A stretch of DNA of 31,405 nucleotides from a virus (IMGVR_UViG_3300025065_000028:1-31405), one strand, 5' to 3'. Positions 1 to 6,951 are shown, counted from the stretch's first letter. Numbers and translations are program-made. Notes: a model not told the origin generated them from the sequence alone.

Positions 1-56
1 CACCAGCAACCGACTGCGGCACCGTTCCAACCTGCACGGGGCCAATGTCGCAAGCC

Positions 57-80
57 GCCCCCGGAGTAGTGGCCGGGGGC
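57..80. promoter_or_regulatory. GC hairpin before the HNH gene
   Basis: Perfect 8-bp inverted repeat GCCCCCGG (57-64) and CCGGGGGC (73-80) with an 8-base loop, ending 15 bases before ATG 96. There is no T-tract, so it is more likely an RNA structure limiting translation or upstream readthrough than a classic terminator. Confidence 0.45.
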
Positions 81-95
81 GGCGCTGGTGAAGCC

Positions 96-692
96 ATGAA
101 ACGCTGCCCCCGATGCGGAGAAAACAAGCCGCTGGCTGGATTCTCTCGGTCCTCCTCTACCAAGAGCGGATACAAATCGTGGTGCAAGGACTGCTCCAAT
201 GCCTACAAGCGACGGTGGCATGCGGCAAATCGGGAAGATCAGAATCACAAAGCGCGCATCTACAAGGAACAGAACAAGGATGCTGTCGCGGCGTCGCAGC
301 GTGCCTACAACGATTCCCACAGGGAAGAGCGCAGGGCCTACGCTAGACGGCGCGCAAGAGAAGACCCAGAGCTGATCCGCGAGAGATACAGGAGATGGGC
401 CCGTTCGCAAGAGGGCAAAAAGTGGAAGCGCCGATACGCACAGCTTCGTCGAGAGGCAAAGCCTGAGCAACTTGAAGCATATGCGCAGGTCAGGAAAGCC
501 CTTCGGAATGGTGTACTTACGCGGTTGCCTTGCGAGCAATGCGGGATTGAGGACTCCCACGGGCACCACGAAAACTACTCGCTGCCGCTTGACGTGATAT
601 GGCTCTGCCACAGATGCCATATGAAACTGCACAGGAAGCCTCCAGGCGCAGGGCCTACACGTCGATCGGGGCCGCAGATCGTGACCCGCTGA
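96..692 (+). CDS. HNH endonuclease
   Basis: Predicted DNA-cutting enzyme of the small phage HNH family, 198 aa. The N-terminus has a C4-x2-C7 ... C30-x2-C33 zinc knuckle. A long Arg/Lys-rich helical middle (residues about 38-140) follows. The C-terminal nuclease core has CEQCG near residue 146, the tandem His of GHHENY near 157 and CHRCHMKLH near 171-179, the usual order of the His-Me finger (first Cys pair, HH, LDVIWLCHRCH, final His). An upstream in-frame ATG at 45 would add 17 Ala/Gly-rich residues and would lie across a GC hairpin (57-80). ATG 96 directly precedes the zinc knuckle and is preferred, although neither has a strong ribosome site. Such genes are either free-standing homing-type nucleases or packaging-associated; the window does not show which. 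Function is confident at family level only. Confidence 0.85.
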   Translation: MKRCPRCGENKPLAGFSRSSSTKSGYKSWCKDCSNAYKRRWHAANREDQNHKARIYKEQNKDAVAASQRAYNDSHREERRAYARRRAREDPELIRERYRRWARSQEGKKWKRRYAQLRREAKPEQLEAYAQVRKALRNGVLTRLPCEQCGIEDSHGHHENYSLPLDVIWLCHRCHMKLHRKPPGAGPTRRSGPQIVTR

Positions 693-746
693 TCGCACGA
701 CGTCTCCGCAATCGCAAAAAAAGTGCAGAAAAAATGCGTAAACCTG

Positions 747-777
747 TTGACATACGAGCGGGAATCCTGCATATTAT
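747..777 (+). promoter_or_regulatory. Probable sigma-70-type early promoter
   Basis: A perfect -35 box TTGACA (747-752) is followed by TATTAT (772-777; 5 of 6 matches, 19-base spacer) or CATATT (770-775; 17-base spacer). Two A-tracts at about 713-734 could act as an UP element. It lies in the 125-base gap between the HNH gene and the first gene of the small-regulator operon and reads towards it. The start of transcription would fall near 784, upstream of the AAGGAG ribosome site at 803-808. This is the best promoter by sequence in the left part of the window. Confidence 0.6.
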
Positions 778-817
778 AACCATGAACGACGGACGAACCA
801 ACAAGGAGACCGGGAAC

Positions 818-1069
818 ATGACCATCGCCGACGCCATTCAGGAATCCATTAACGCCCGATTCCTTCCCTTTCCGGTCATTGCTTCTCAGGGGTTCGGCGA
901 GTTCATCACCCTGACCATCCGCGTCCGACTCAATGGCCGCGAAAGCGCCGAGTCGGTATCGTTCCCGACGCCCGCCGATCCGGTACTCCTCGACGGCATG
1001 AACGGCCCGCTCGACCGGATGATCACCAAGGGCAATCTGGCCCAGCACATGGGGATGGAGGTCTTCTAA
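818..1069 (+). CDS. Small protein of unknown function, first gene of the early operon
   Basis: An 83-aa protein that I do not recognise. It starts with TIADAIQESINARFLPFPV and has a middle rich in beta-type residues (EFITLTIRVRLNG). ATG 818 is chosen because AAGGAG lies 9 bases upstream; the earlier in-frame ATG 782 lacks such a site and falls on the predicted transcription start. Its stop overlaps the next start codon (TAATG at 1067-1071), so translation is probably coupled to the following gene. It is the first gene downstream of the promoter at 747-777 and so is likely made early. Confidence 0.6.
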   Translation: MTIADAIQESINARFLPFPVIASQGFGEFITLTIRVRLNGRESAESVSFPTPADPVLLDGMNGPLDRMITKGNLAQHMGMEVF

Positions 1070-1377
1070 TGGGCGTCGCTGCCTACAACCGAGGCAGCCT
1101 CGCGATCAGCGCGGATCTGTGCCGCCAGTACGGATGCCCCGGTTGCGCCCGATGTTCAACGCCAACCGTCGAGCCGAGGCCCGCAGACTGGGGGGGCAAG
1201 ATACGCGCGAAAGCGGACAAGCGAGCCGCCGGGATTCTGCGCTTCTGGATCGAATTGCGGGGACGTAAAGCGCCTGATGTCGGTGATCTCGCCGACATGA
1301 TCCAACAAGGAGTCGGATGCGGCAGGAAGACAGCGAAAGAGGCCGCTGCTGCTGCACTAGAGAGCCTGGGGGACTGA
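1069..1377 (+). CDS. Small Cys-containing protein of unknown function
   Basis: A 102-aa protein. The N-terminal part holds a Cys cluster (C-x4-C-x2-C, in CRQYGCPGCARC, near residues 18-29) that could bind metal. The C-terminal part (about 60-100) is helical, with DVGDLADMIQQGVGCGRKTAKEA resembling the helical spacing of a winged or simple helix-turn-helix, though no family is clear to me. It overlaps the previous gene by one base and is followed three bases later by an XRE-type regulator, so it is part of the same small operon. A regulatory or DNA-binding role is a guess from its neighbours. Confidence 0.55.
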   Translation: MGVAAYNRGSLAISADLCRQYGCPGCARCSTPTVEPRPADWGGKIRAKADKRAAGILRFWIELRGRKAPDVGDLADMIQQGVGCGRKTAKEAAAAALESLGD

Positions 1378-1380
1378 CCG

Positions 1381-1569
1381 ATGACCATCTCCGAATCCAT
1401 CCGCGCCAAGTTTCGCAAGGCCCGAAAGGCCCGCAAACTGAGCCAGCAGGATCTCGCCGACCAGCTCGGCGTCGCGCTGCGCACCCTGAGCAGTTGGGAG
1501 CGGGGCGAGGCGTCACCGACGTGGGACGACCTCGACAAGTGGGCGGCAGCAGTGGGGATCAGGCGATGA
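1381..1569 (+). CDS. XRE/HTH_3-family DNA-binding regulator
   Basis: A 62-aa protein that is essentially one Cro/C1-type helix-turn-helix domain. The pattern RKARKLSQQDLADQLGVALRTLSSWERGEASP at residues 14-45 contains the standard features: SQQDLA at the start of helix 2, LGVALRTLSSWERG as the recognition helix, then the P-T-x-x-x-L tail of the fifth helix. It lacks any dimerisation or cleavage domain, so it is more Cro-like than a full lambda-type repressor. It begins 3 bases after the previous stop. A double inverted repeat (1560-1616) begins over its stop codon. Confidence 0.85.
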   Translation: MTISESIRAKFRKARKARKLSQQDLADQLGVALRTLSSWERGEASPTWDDLDKWAAAVGIRR

Positions 1570-1616
1570 TCGACCGGCCCCATAGGGGCCGCCGTCAGAC
1601 CGCCGACAATCGCCTG
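1560..1616. promoter_or_regulatory. Nested inverted repeats after the XRE gene
   Basis: An outer perfect 8-bp pair, CAGGCGAT (1560-1567) and ATCGCCTG (1609-1616), encloses an inner hairpin of CGGCCCC (1575-1581), loop ATA, and GGGGCCG (1585-1591). There is no T-run. The structure separates the XRE gene from the next gene and could be an attenuating or protective RNA structure, or a DNA operator. Confidence 0.45.
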
Positions 1617-1639
1617 TGAACGCGATGGGAGGGCTAGGC

Positions 1640-1912
1640 ATGGTAGAGGTCGGGGACAAGGGGAGATTGCAGCAAGTTCAAACTAAATGCCGCCTGTGCG
1701 GCAAGCCATTGATTCCACAGGACAAACCAGGCAAGGGTCGCCCGCGGATCTTCTGCTGCGTCGAGTGCCGGCAGATGGCCTATCACCTGGACAAACTGGC
1801 ACCACTGGTCGAGCGGCTGGGCCAGCGAGGCGTCGAGGTCGAAGCCGGCCGCGAGATCCGCTCGCGTCTGTGGAGTTTCGCAAACAGCTTGAACCAGGCA
1901 GGCCGCCCGTAG
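1640..1912 (+). CDS. Small zinc-finger protein
   Basis: A 90-aa protein. Residues about 13-46 have the pattern CRLCGKPL ... RIFCCVECRQMAYH. This two-Cys-pair zinc binding site followed by RQ-x3-H is seen in many small phage and plasmid proteins and in treble-clef knuckles that bind nucleic acid. The C-terminal half (LDKLAPLVERLGQRGVEVE) is helical. ATG 1640 is chosen because GGGAGGG lies 7-13 bases upstream; a GTG at 1616 and an ATG at 1625 in the same frame lack good ribosome sites. Specific function is unknown. Confidence 0.6.
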   Translation: MVEVGDKGRLQQVQTKCRLCGKPLIPQDKPGKGRPRIFCCVECRQMAYHLDKLAPLVERLGQRGVEVEAGREIRSRLWSFANSLNQAGRP

Positions 1913-1960
1913 TACAGTCTTGGTCGCTCGCGATGGTGGATAGCGCGGGCAGCGTCAGAA

Positions 1961-2014
1961 GGAGCTAGACCCCGATGACAACAGCGACACCGCAACCACT
2001 GCCGCGCTAGCTCC
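1961..2014 (+). promoter_or_regulatory. Inverted repeat covering a ribosome site and an 11-codon reading frame
   Basis: GGAGCTAG (1961-1968) pairs perfectly with CTAGCTCC (2007-2014). The left arm contains the GGAG of a good ribosome site that serves ATG 1975, which opens an 11-codon frame ending in TAG at 2008-2010 inside the right arm. Folding would hide the ribosome site. This arrangement resembles a leader-peptide or RNA switch ahead of the primase gene. Function is inference. Confidence 0.35.
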
Positions 2015-2034
2015 CGGCGTGGTGCGTGTCCATT

Positions 2035-2062
2035 GGTCCCCCCGGCCACCACCGGGGGGGCC
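2035..2062 (+). promoter_or_regulatory. Strong GC hairpin before the primase start
   Basis: CCCCCCGG (2038-2045) and CCGGGGGG (2052-2059) form a perfect 8-bp stem around the 6-base loop CCACCA. Three further pairs (one G-U) extend it to 2035-2062. It ends 12 bases before GTG 2075 and directly before GGGGAAG, so it may control primase-helicase translation. It also makes the in-frame TTG at 2033, which sits in the left arm, an unlikely start. Confidence 0.5.
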
Positions 2063-2074
2063 GCTGGGGAAGCT

Positions 2075-4615
2075 GTGCCCAAGCCGAGTGAAGAAACGGT
2101 ACTGGTCGGTACACGCTGGCCATCGAAGGAAAAGACGGGAGATGGGCGCCCGTTCAAAGTCAAGTGGGCCACGATGGCCAGGCGGCTGGCGAATCCGAAG
2201 CCAGCGCCGAGGAATCGCAAGTCGAACCTACCTATCTGGACCCTCGGACGATTCGGCGAGAAGACCGAAGCGCAGGCCAAGGAAGAGCACGAAGAACGCC
2301 TCAAGACCGAACCCGGCGCGAAGCGCACGCCACATGGCCCTCACTACCGCGACACGAAGCGACACCTGGGGTCAGGCGGTCTTGTGCTCGACTACGACGC
2401 AAACCCCGGACTCGACGCCAAGGAACTACTCGCTGCGTGGGGGGATGTGTGTTTCCTGGCGCACACGAGTTGGAGTCACGACCCGGATCGCATGCCCAAG
2501 TGGCGCGTTCTGATCCCGCTGAATCGCGAGGTGAGCGCCGAGGAATACTGGATTTTGATGTCGGCGGCGGGGAGGCGGCTTGACGGACTGGATCGGTGTC
2601 CAGCTGCACAGGGGTACTTCATCCCAGCCAAGCGGGAAAACTACGATTACGTCTGCAATGAAGACGGCGCACCGTGGCCCGTAGATAACATCCTGGAGGG
2701 CGAACAAGCCCGGCAGAATCAAGAGGAAGAGCTCGCCCGTCAGAAGCGCGCAGAGGATCCCCCTTCGCCGCCACCGCTGACCCAAGATGATCGGCTCAGA
2801 CGGTACGCGTTGGCGGCGCTTGACAGCGAGTGTCAAGCCGTCTCGTCGATGTCAGCGGGGACGGGCGCAGACGGCGGGCGGCACAAGCGGATCTTGCTGG
2901 CAGCCAAGAGCATGGGCTCGCTCGAGGTGTCCTGCGGATTGTCGCGGACATTCATAGAGGGGGCGATCCTCGACGCGGCCGACCAATGCGGGGCAATCAA
3001 GAACTACGGCCTCAAGAGCGTAAAACGGACGATCGCAGACGGATATCGGATGGGGATCGAGAATCCCCGCGCACCGGAAGATAGGCAGCAGTACGGCGCA
3101 CGAGATCCTGCCCCGCCGTTCGAAAGGGACGACATCCCACCTCCCGACGATGGTGATGCTCCCTGGGATGATTCAGATGGTGAAGAAGACGACAAGCCCC
3201 AAGTCAGAAAGAGCGTCCGGTACAGACTGACCGACGTCGGGAACGCGCTCCGCTACCGCGACGAGCATGGCCACAACTTGAGGTACTGCGAGCCCCTCGG
3301 CGGCTGGTTCGTGTGGAACGGCTGTTGTTGGGAGCGTGACGAGCTCGGCCGCGCCATGCAGTTGGCCAAGCAATCGGCGGTCAGAATGCGCCGCGACGCG
3401 GAATCTCTGGCCAACGACGAACCAGGGAACGCCTACGCTACGGCCCTGCTCAAGTGGTCTAAGGAGAGCGAGGGCAAGAACAAGCTGGACAACATGCGGT
3501 CGCTGGCACGGTGGGAGCCGCCGATCCCGGTGCGAGTCGAACAGTGGGATCAAGATCATTGGCTGCTGAACACGCCTGGCGCGGTCTTCGATCTGCGCGA
3601 GGGCACGCATGCGCCCAACGATCGCGACCACTTCATTACACGGCGCACGCTGGTTGAGTACGACCCTGCCGCCGAGTGCCCGCGCTGGATGGAGTTTCTG
3701 CACGACATCATGGTCAACGATTTCGAGATGGTGACCTTTCTGCAGCGGGCGGTCGGGTACTCGATCACGGGCGTTCAGGACGAGCAGTGCCTCTTCTTCC
3801 TGCACGGTGCCGGCGCCAACGGCAAGAGCACCTTTCTAGGCACGCTGGAGAAGCTGCTGCACGACTACAGCAAGCACGTGGACCCCGAGGTGCTGGCGGT
3901 CAGCAAGAACGTGCAATCAGGCCCGACGCCAGAGTTAGCACGGCTACGCGGCGCGCGGTTCGTGTCCACGGTCGAGGTCGAGCACGGTAGACGTCTGGCC
4001 GAGGGGCTGATCAAGCAGATCACCGGCGGAGAACCCATCGTGGCCAGCTTCAAGTACCGTGATCCGTTCGAGTTCCAACCCGCGTTCAAGCTGTGGTTCG
4101 CGGCCAACCACGAACCTCGAATCATCGGCCGGGATCTGGGGATCTGGAGGCGAATTCACAAGGTTCCGTTCGAATACACCGTGCCGAATGAGAAGCGCAA
4201 CAAGCACCTGCTGAAGGAACTGATCGACGAGGAAGGCCCCGGAATCCTGCGGTGGGCCGTCGAGGGATGCCTCTTGTGGCAGGCCAGGGGGCTCGACCCG
4301 CCCGACGTCGTGACCGCCGCGACCGAGCAATACAAGGATGACCAGGACGCCCTTCGCCCCTGGTTGGACGAGTGCTGCGTGGTCGATTCCAAGTCCGAGG
4401 CGACCATCGGCGCTCTCTACCTCTCCTACAACAAGTGGGCGAAGGCCAACGGGGAGAAGGAAAAGAGCAAGAACATGCTGGGTCGCCTGCTGACCGAGCG
4501 CGGTTTCGGGATGAAGAAGGGATCGGGGGGGAAGCGAGTCCGCGTCGGCCTACGATTGACTGGCGAGCCATCCCAGGAGGGCATGGGGTGGGGACACGAG
4601 GCGGGAGAAGCATGA
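2075..4615 (+). CDS. Primase-helicase (archaeo-eukaryotic-type primase plus D5/P4 superfamily 3 helicase)
   Basis: An 846-aa replication protein. Residues about 85-200 look like a phage archaeo-eukaryotic-type primase: LVLDYDANPG near 106 would give the metal-binding DxD, then HTSWSHDP near 130 and KWRVLIPLN near 143. After a linker and an acidic low-complexity stretch (about 360-385) comes a D5 N-terminal-like region (about 440-540). A superfamily 3 helicase follows, with Walker A GAGANGKST at about 578-586 and TPELARLRGARFVSTVEVEHG (switch and Walker B region) after it; FAANHEPRI is the sensor motif. The C-terminal 90 residues match the winged-helix tail of P4/D5 primases (LYLSYNKWAKANGEKEKSKNMLGRLL). 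GTG 2075 follows GGGGAAG; TTG 2033 is possible but lies in a hairpin. The gene directly precedes the repeat-rich origin candidate, as in phage P4-like replicons where the same protein binds iterons. It is the likely initiator, unwinding and primer-making enzyme. Confidence 0.93.
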   Translation: MPKPSEETVLVGTRWPSKEKTGDGRPFKVKWATMARRLANPKPAPRNRKSNLPIWTLGRFGEKTEAQAKEEHEERLKTEPGAKRTPHGPHYRDTKRHLGSGGLVLDYDANPGLDAKELLAAWGDVCFLAHTSWSHDPDRMPKWRVLIPLNREVSAEEYWILMSAAGRRLDGLDRCPAAQGYFIPAKRENYDYVCNEDGAPWPVDNILEGEQARQNQEEELARQKRAEDPPSPPPLTQDDRLRRYALAALDSECQAVSSMSAGTGADGGRHKRILLAAKSMGSLEVSCGLSRTFIEGAILDAADQCGAIKNYGLKSVKRTIADGYRMGIENPRAPEDRQQYGARDPAPPFERDDIPPPDDGDAPWDDSDGEEDDKPQVRKSVRYRLTDVGNALRYRDEHGHNLRYCEPLGGWFVWNGCCWERDELGRAMQLAKQSAVRMRRDAESLANDEPGNAYATALLKWSKESEGKNKLDNMRSLARWEPPIPVRVEQWDQDHWLLNTPGAVFDLREGTHAPNDRDHFITRRTLVEYDPAAECPRWMEFLHDIMVNDFEMVTFLQRAVGYSITGVQDEQCLFFLHGAGANGKSTFLGTLEKLLHDYSKHVDPEVLAVSKNVQSGPTPELARLRGARFVSTVEVEHGRRLAEGLIKQITGGEPIVASFKYRDPFEFQPAFKLWFAANHEPRIIGRDLGIWRRIHKVPFEYTVPNEKRNKHLLKELIDEEGPGILRWAVEGCLLWQARGLDPPDVVTAATEQYKDDQDALRPWLDECCVVDSKSEATIGALYLSYNKWAKANGEKEKSKNMLGRLLTERGFGMKKGSGGKRVRVGLRLTGEPSQEGMGWGHEAGEA

Positions 4616-4640
4616 TGTCTTTTTTACATTTTTTGGGCAG

Positions 4641-4909
4641 AGTGGCGCATTTCTGTGGAAAAGTGGCGCAATTAGTGGCGTATTTTTACCGTGATTCGCC
4701 ACTAAGGTTCCTTTGTAATTGCGGCGGTTTACGAGGATGAGTGGCGCAATGGCGAATTCTCCCGAAAAGTTAGCATACGCGTGTGTGCGTGTATGGGGAG
4801 GTTCTTTGAAAATCGCCAAAATGCGCCACTTTCAGAAGGCGGAGTCTTGTAAGGCAACGGAATTGTTACGAAAACGGAGTGGCGCATTCGCCACTGAAAA
4901 TACGCCACT
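4641..4909. repeat. Nine-copy 10-base repeat array, consensus AGTGGCGHAW
   Basis: Five direct and four inverted copies of a 10-base unit; the first seven bases (AGTGGCG) are invariant in all nine and position 8 varies among C, T and A. Spacings are 21, 12 and 20 bases in the left cluster, wider in the middle, and 8 to 14 in the right cluster. I did not notice the unit elsewhere in the window. Likely binding sites for a replication initiator. Confidence 0.85.
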
Positions 4910-4922
4910 CGCTGATCGGGCC

Positions 4923-4931
4923 TGTGGATAA
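4923..4931 (-). promoter_or_regulatory. DnaA box
   Basis: TGTGGATAA is the exact reverse complement of the strong DnaA box TTATCCACA. It lies 14 bases after the last iteron copy. It suggests that host DnaA helps open the phage origin. Confidence 0.6.
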
Positions 4932-4941
4932 CTGGGTAGCA

Positions 4942-5031
4942 GTGTGCCAGGGTGGCACACATTTCCCTCGCGCACGTGCGCGGTGATACCGGATCGGAGC
5001 TACGAAACGTAACGATCGGCTGATAAGCCGA
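4942..5031. promoter_or_regulatory. Three successive palindromes upstream of the 5045 gene
   Basis: The inverted repeat GTGTGCCA (4942-4949) and TGGCACAC (4953-4960) has a 3-base spacer. A 14-base perfect palindrome CGCGCACGTGCGCG is at 4969-4982. A hairpin TCGGCT-GATA-AGCCGA is at 5016-5031. The last ends just before the GAGAGGAG ribosome site of the gene at 5045. They could be operators, or structured elements of the origin. Confidence 0.45.
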
Positions 5032-5044
5032 GAGAGGAGCGACG

Positions 5045-6208
5045 ATGGAAACCACGGAACGGAACAGGGATCAGGTGCTCGGAACCGAGACACGCAAGCT
5101 GATCTGCAAGCTGACGACCGACGAGATCGACGCCAAACGCGCCGAGCTCGGCGACTACCCGGAGCGCATCGACGACACCGAGAAGGAGCTGGACCGCGCC
5201 AAGGAGGACTGGAAGACCGAGAAGGGCCGGCTGGAGGGGAAGATCGCCACGCTCCAGGCAGAGCAGAAGCAGCTCATCCGCATCGTGTCCCGTGGCGCGG
5301 ACCGGCGCGAGGTGAAGGTGGAGCGCGTCGGCGACTACCAGACGTCGATGGTCAGGTACGAGCGGACCGACACGCGGGAGGTGGTCGAATCCCGGCCGAT
5401 GCGGGACTCCGAACGCCAGGCCGAATTGGCGCTACAGACCGATGACACCGACGAGGAGTTGCCCCACCGACCGCCAGCCGACACGCCACCCATCGACGAC
5501 GAGGACTCGCACAAGGACCACACCTGCGCGGAGTGCCTCGACTACGGCAACTGCGGCGCGATCAAGCGGAAGCTGTGCGGGCCAGAGGACGAGGCGTGCG
5601 CCAACCTGTGGTTGGAGGGGCGCGACCGGCCACTGCTGTGCGGGCTGTGCCTGCCGTTCCAGAATCACAACGAAGCGGATCCGCCCACTCCCGGCCGCTA
5701 CGACTGCCCCAGCGACCCCACCATCGAAGGGACGCGTGGAGTGATGCGCGTGACGGGCGCTTGCAACGGGTTCGTCGAGGGTGAGATGCCCCCCCCCGCA
5801 CCGCATTCCGTGGCCCCCGAAGTCCTGGCCGAGACCCAGGACCACGGCACGTCGGGCGAGCCGCAGGACCTGCCACAGCTGGCGCAGGACGTCATCGCGG
5901 CGAAGTACGGACCCGCGTCGGAGCTGATCCGCGGGTGCGACGATGCCGAGCTGCTGCGCGAGGTGCTCGCCGCCGAGCAGGGGATGCGCAAGCCCAAGCC
6001 CCGGGAGCGACTCATGTCGGTGATCCGCAATCGGATCGAGACCATCGAGAAGGAGGCGAAGGCCAGCGAGCCGACGCCGACCGGCCACGACCTCGGCGAC
6101 GGGCTCAAGGAGACGGTGCCCGCGGAGTTGGCCGACAAGGAGGGCGACGAGGATCCGTTCGTGGACAAGGGGACCGACGACGGTAGCGAGTCCGGAAAGC
6201 TCTTCTGA
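5045..6208 (+). CDS. Coiled-coil protein with Cys-rich centre, unknown function
   Basis: A 387-aa hydrophilic protein. Residues about 25-85 are strongly charged with heptad spacing (DDTEKELDRAKEDWKTEKGR and on), a likely coiled coil. A conserved-looking segment follows at about 95-130 (VERVGDYQTSMVRYERTDTREVVESRPM), of a kind I associate with uncharacterised phage early proteins. Residues about 160-240 hold ten or so cysteines (CAECLDYGNC, CGLCLPF, YDCPSDP), a likely zinc-binding region. The tail is very acidic and ends ESGKLF, which loosely recalls acidic, hydrophobic-ended protein-docking tails such as that of SSB. GAGAGGAG precedes ATG 5045. Its stop overlaps the RuvC-like start (TGATG), and it directly follows the origin candidate, so a replication or recombination accessory role is plausible but unproven. 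Confidence 0.7.
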   Translation: METTERNRDQVLGTETRKLICKLTTDEIDAKRAELGDYPERIDDTEKELDRAKEDWKTEKGRLEGKIATLQAEQKQLIRIVSRGADRREVKVERVGDYQTSMVRYERTDTREVVESRPMRDSERQAELALQTDDTDEELPHRPPADTPPIDDEDSHKDHTCAECLDYGNCGAIKRKLCGPEDEACANLWLEGRDRPLLCGLCLPFQNHNEADPPTPGRYDCPSDPTIEGTRGVMRVTGACNGFVEGEMPPPAPHSVAPEVLAETQDHGTSGEPQDLPQLAQDVIAAKYGPASELIRGCDDAELLREVLAAEQGMRKPKPRERLMSVIRNRIETIEKEAKASEPTPTGHDLGDGLKETVPAELADKEGDEDPFVDKGTDDGSESGKLF

Positions 6209-6951
6209 TGCTGGTGCTCGGCCTCGATCTGGCGCCGACCCACTCCGCGGCGGCGCTGCTGAACATGCCGGTGACACCCGACGGGGTGGCGCAACTGAGC
6301 TCGCCGATCGTGCTCAACAGCTGGTTCACGTCCGAGGGCAAACAACTCGTCGACCGGCATCCCAAGCGCGGGGTGCGCCTGCCGAACCTCAACGCGCGGA
6401 AGAAGATGACCGATCTCGCGGCGAGGATGCACCAGTGCGACGGGCTGCGACGGATGCTCGGGATGGCTCGGCGCTGGGTCGATGGCCACGAGAAGACGCT
6501 CCACGTCGTGTTCGAGGGGTACGCCGTCGGGGCCCGTGGGATGCAGCTCGAGGCCGGCGAGGTCGGCGGCGTCGCGCGGCAGGTCGTGTGGAACTGGCGG
6601 ATTCCGTGGAAGGCCCGGGAGTACCACCCGCGACGGGTCGCCGAGTTCCTGGGGTTCGACACGGTCGTGCAGAAGCCGGCGAAGCTGGCCGAGGCGATCA
6701 AGCGATACCCGGCTGTCGAGACCCAGTTCGCACGCTACCGGACCGGCGCAGCCAACGGCGGCGACACCTTCGGCGACCTCGTGGACGCCTACGTGCTGGC
6801 CCGGATGGGCATCGTCGAGCTGGCGCTGAGGGCCGACTACATGCGGCTGGGCGATCTGCCCGACGGGCCGGAGCGCCAGTTGTGGACGAAGACCACGAAC
6901 AAGCAGCAGCCGGTCAACCTGCTGGCGATGGAGTGGACCGAACGCGCTTGA
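6208..6951 (+). CDS. RuvC-like Holliday-junction resolvase (RNase H fold)
   Basis: A 247-aa protein with the spaced acidic motifs of RuvC-family resolvases: GLDLAP at residues 5-10 (first Asp), VFEGYAVGARG near 100-110 (Glu), and GDTFGDLVDAYVLARMG near 185-202 (the final acidic pair). Basic segments (NARKKM, WKAREYHPRR) between them fit DNA contacts. Phages use such enzymes to remove branches before packaging. ATG 6208 overlaps the stop of the previous gene. The C-terminus ends in a short tail LLAMEWTERA beyond the RNase H core; a closely similar peptide is the core of a 14-codon reading frame at 8878-8922. Confidence in the fold is good; substrate is inferred. Confidence 0.75.
   Translation: MLVLGLDLAPTHSAAALLNMPVTPDGVAQLSSPIVLNSWFTSEGKQLVDRHPKRGVRLPNLNARKKMTDLAARMHQCDGLRRMLGMARRWVDGHEKTLHVVFEGYAVGARGMQLEAGEVGGVARQVVWNWRIPWKAREYHPRRVAEFLGFDTVVQKPAKLAEAIKRYPAVETQFARYRTGAANGGDTFGDLVDAYVLARMGIVELALRADYMRLGDLPDGPERQLWTKTTNKQQPVNLLAMEWTERA

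Larger units (their letters stand above)
4616..5044. other. Candidate replication origin: iteron-like array with DnaA boxes
   Basis: A 429-base gene-free stretch, visibly AT-richer than the rest, between the primase-helicase and the next gene. It holds nine copies of AGTGGCGHAW: forward at 4641-4650, 4662-4671, 4674-4683, 4740-4749 and 4878-4887; reverse at 4694-4703, 4821-4830, 4886-4895 and 4900-4909. Copies at 4878 and 4886 overlap head to head. A perfect DnaA box (TGTGGATAA, 4923-4931, complement of TTATCCACA) follows the array and a one-mismatch copy (TGTGGAAAA) is at 4654-4662. T-runs at 4620-4634 and A/T segments around 4681-4720 and 4857-4875 could open. Known P4 and plasmid origins have this logic; origin function here is inference. 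Confidence 0.75.

Noticed and set aside
2033-2074. TTG 2033 as start of the primase-helicase
   Set aside because: It lies in the left arm of a strong hairpin and lacks a ribosome site; GTG 2075 follows GGGGAAG. It cannot be fully excluded.
1975-2075. A +1 frameshift joining the 11-codon frame (1975-2010) to the primase
   Set aside because: The frames would join at CGC-TAG-C, but no slippery signal is clear and GTG 2075 gives a complete protein without it.
4719-4931. 70-codon + frame inside the origin candidate (also from ATG 4748)
   Set aside because: It runs through several iteron copies and ends in the DnaA box; its ribosome sites are poorly placed and the product has no recognisable pattern. 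The repeats explain the sequence better.
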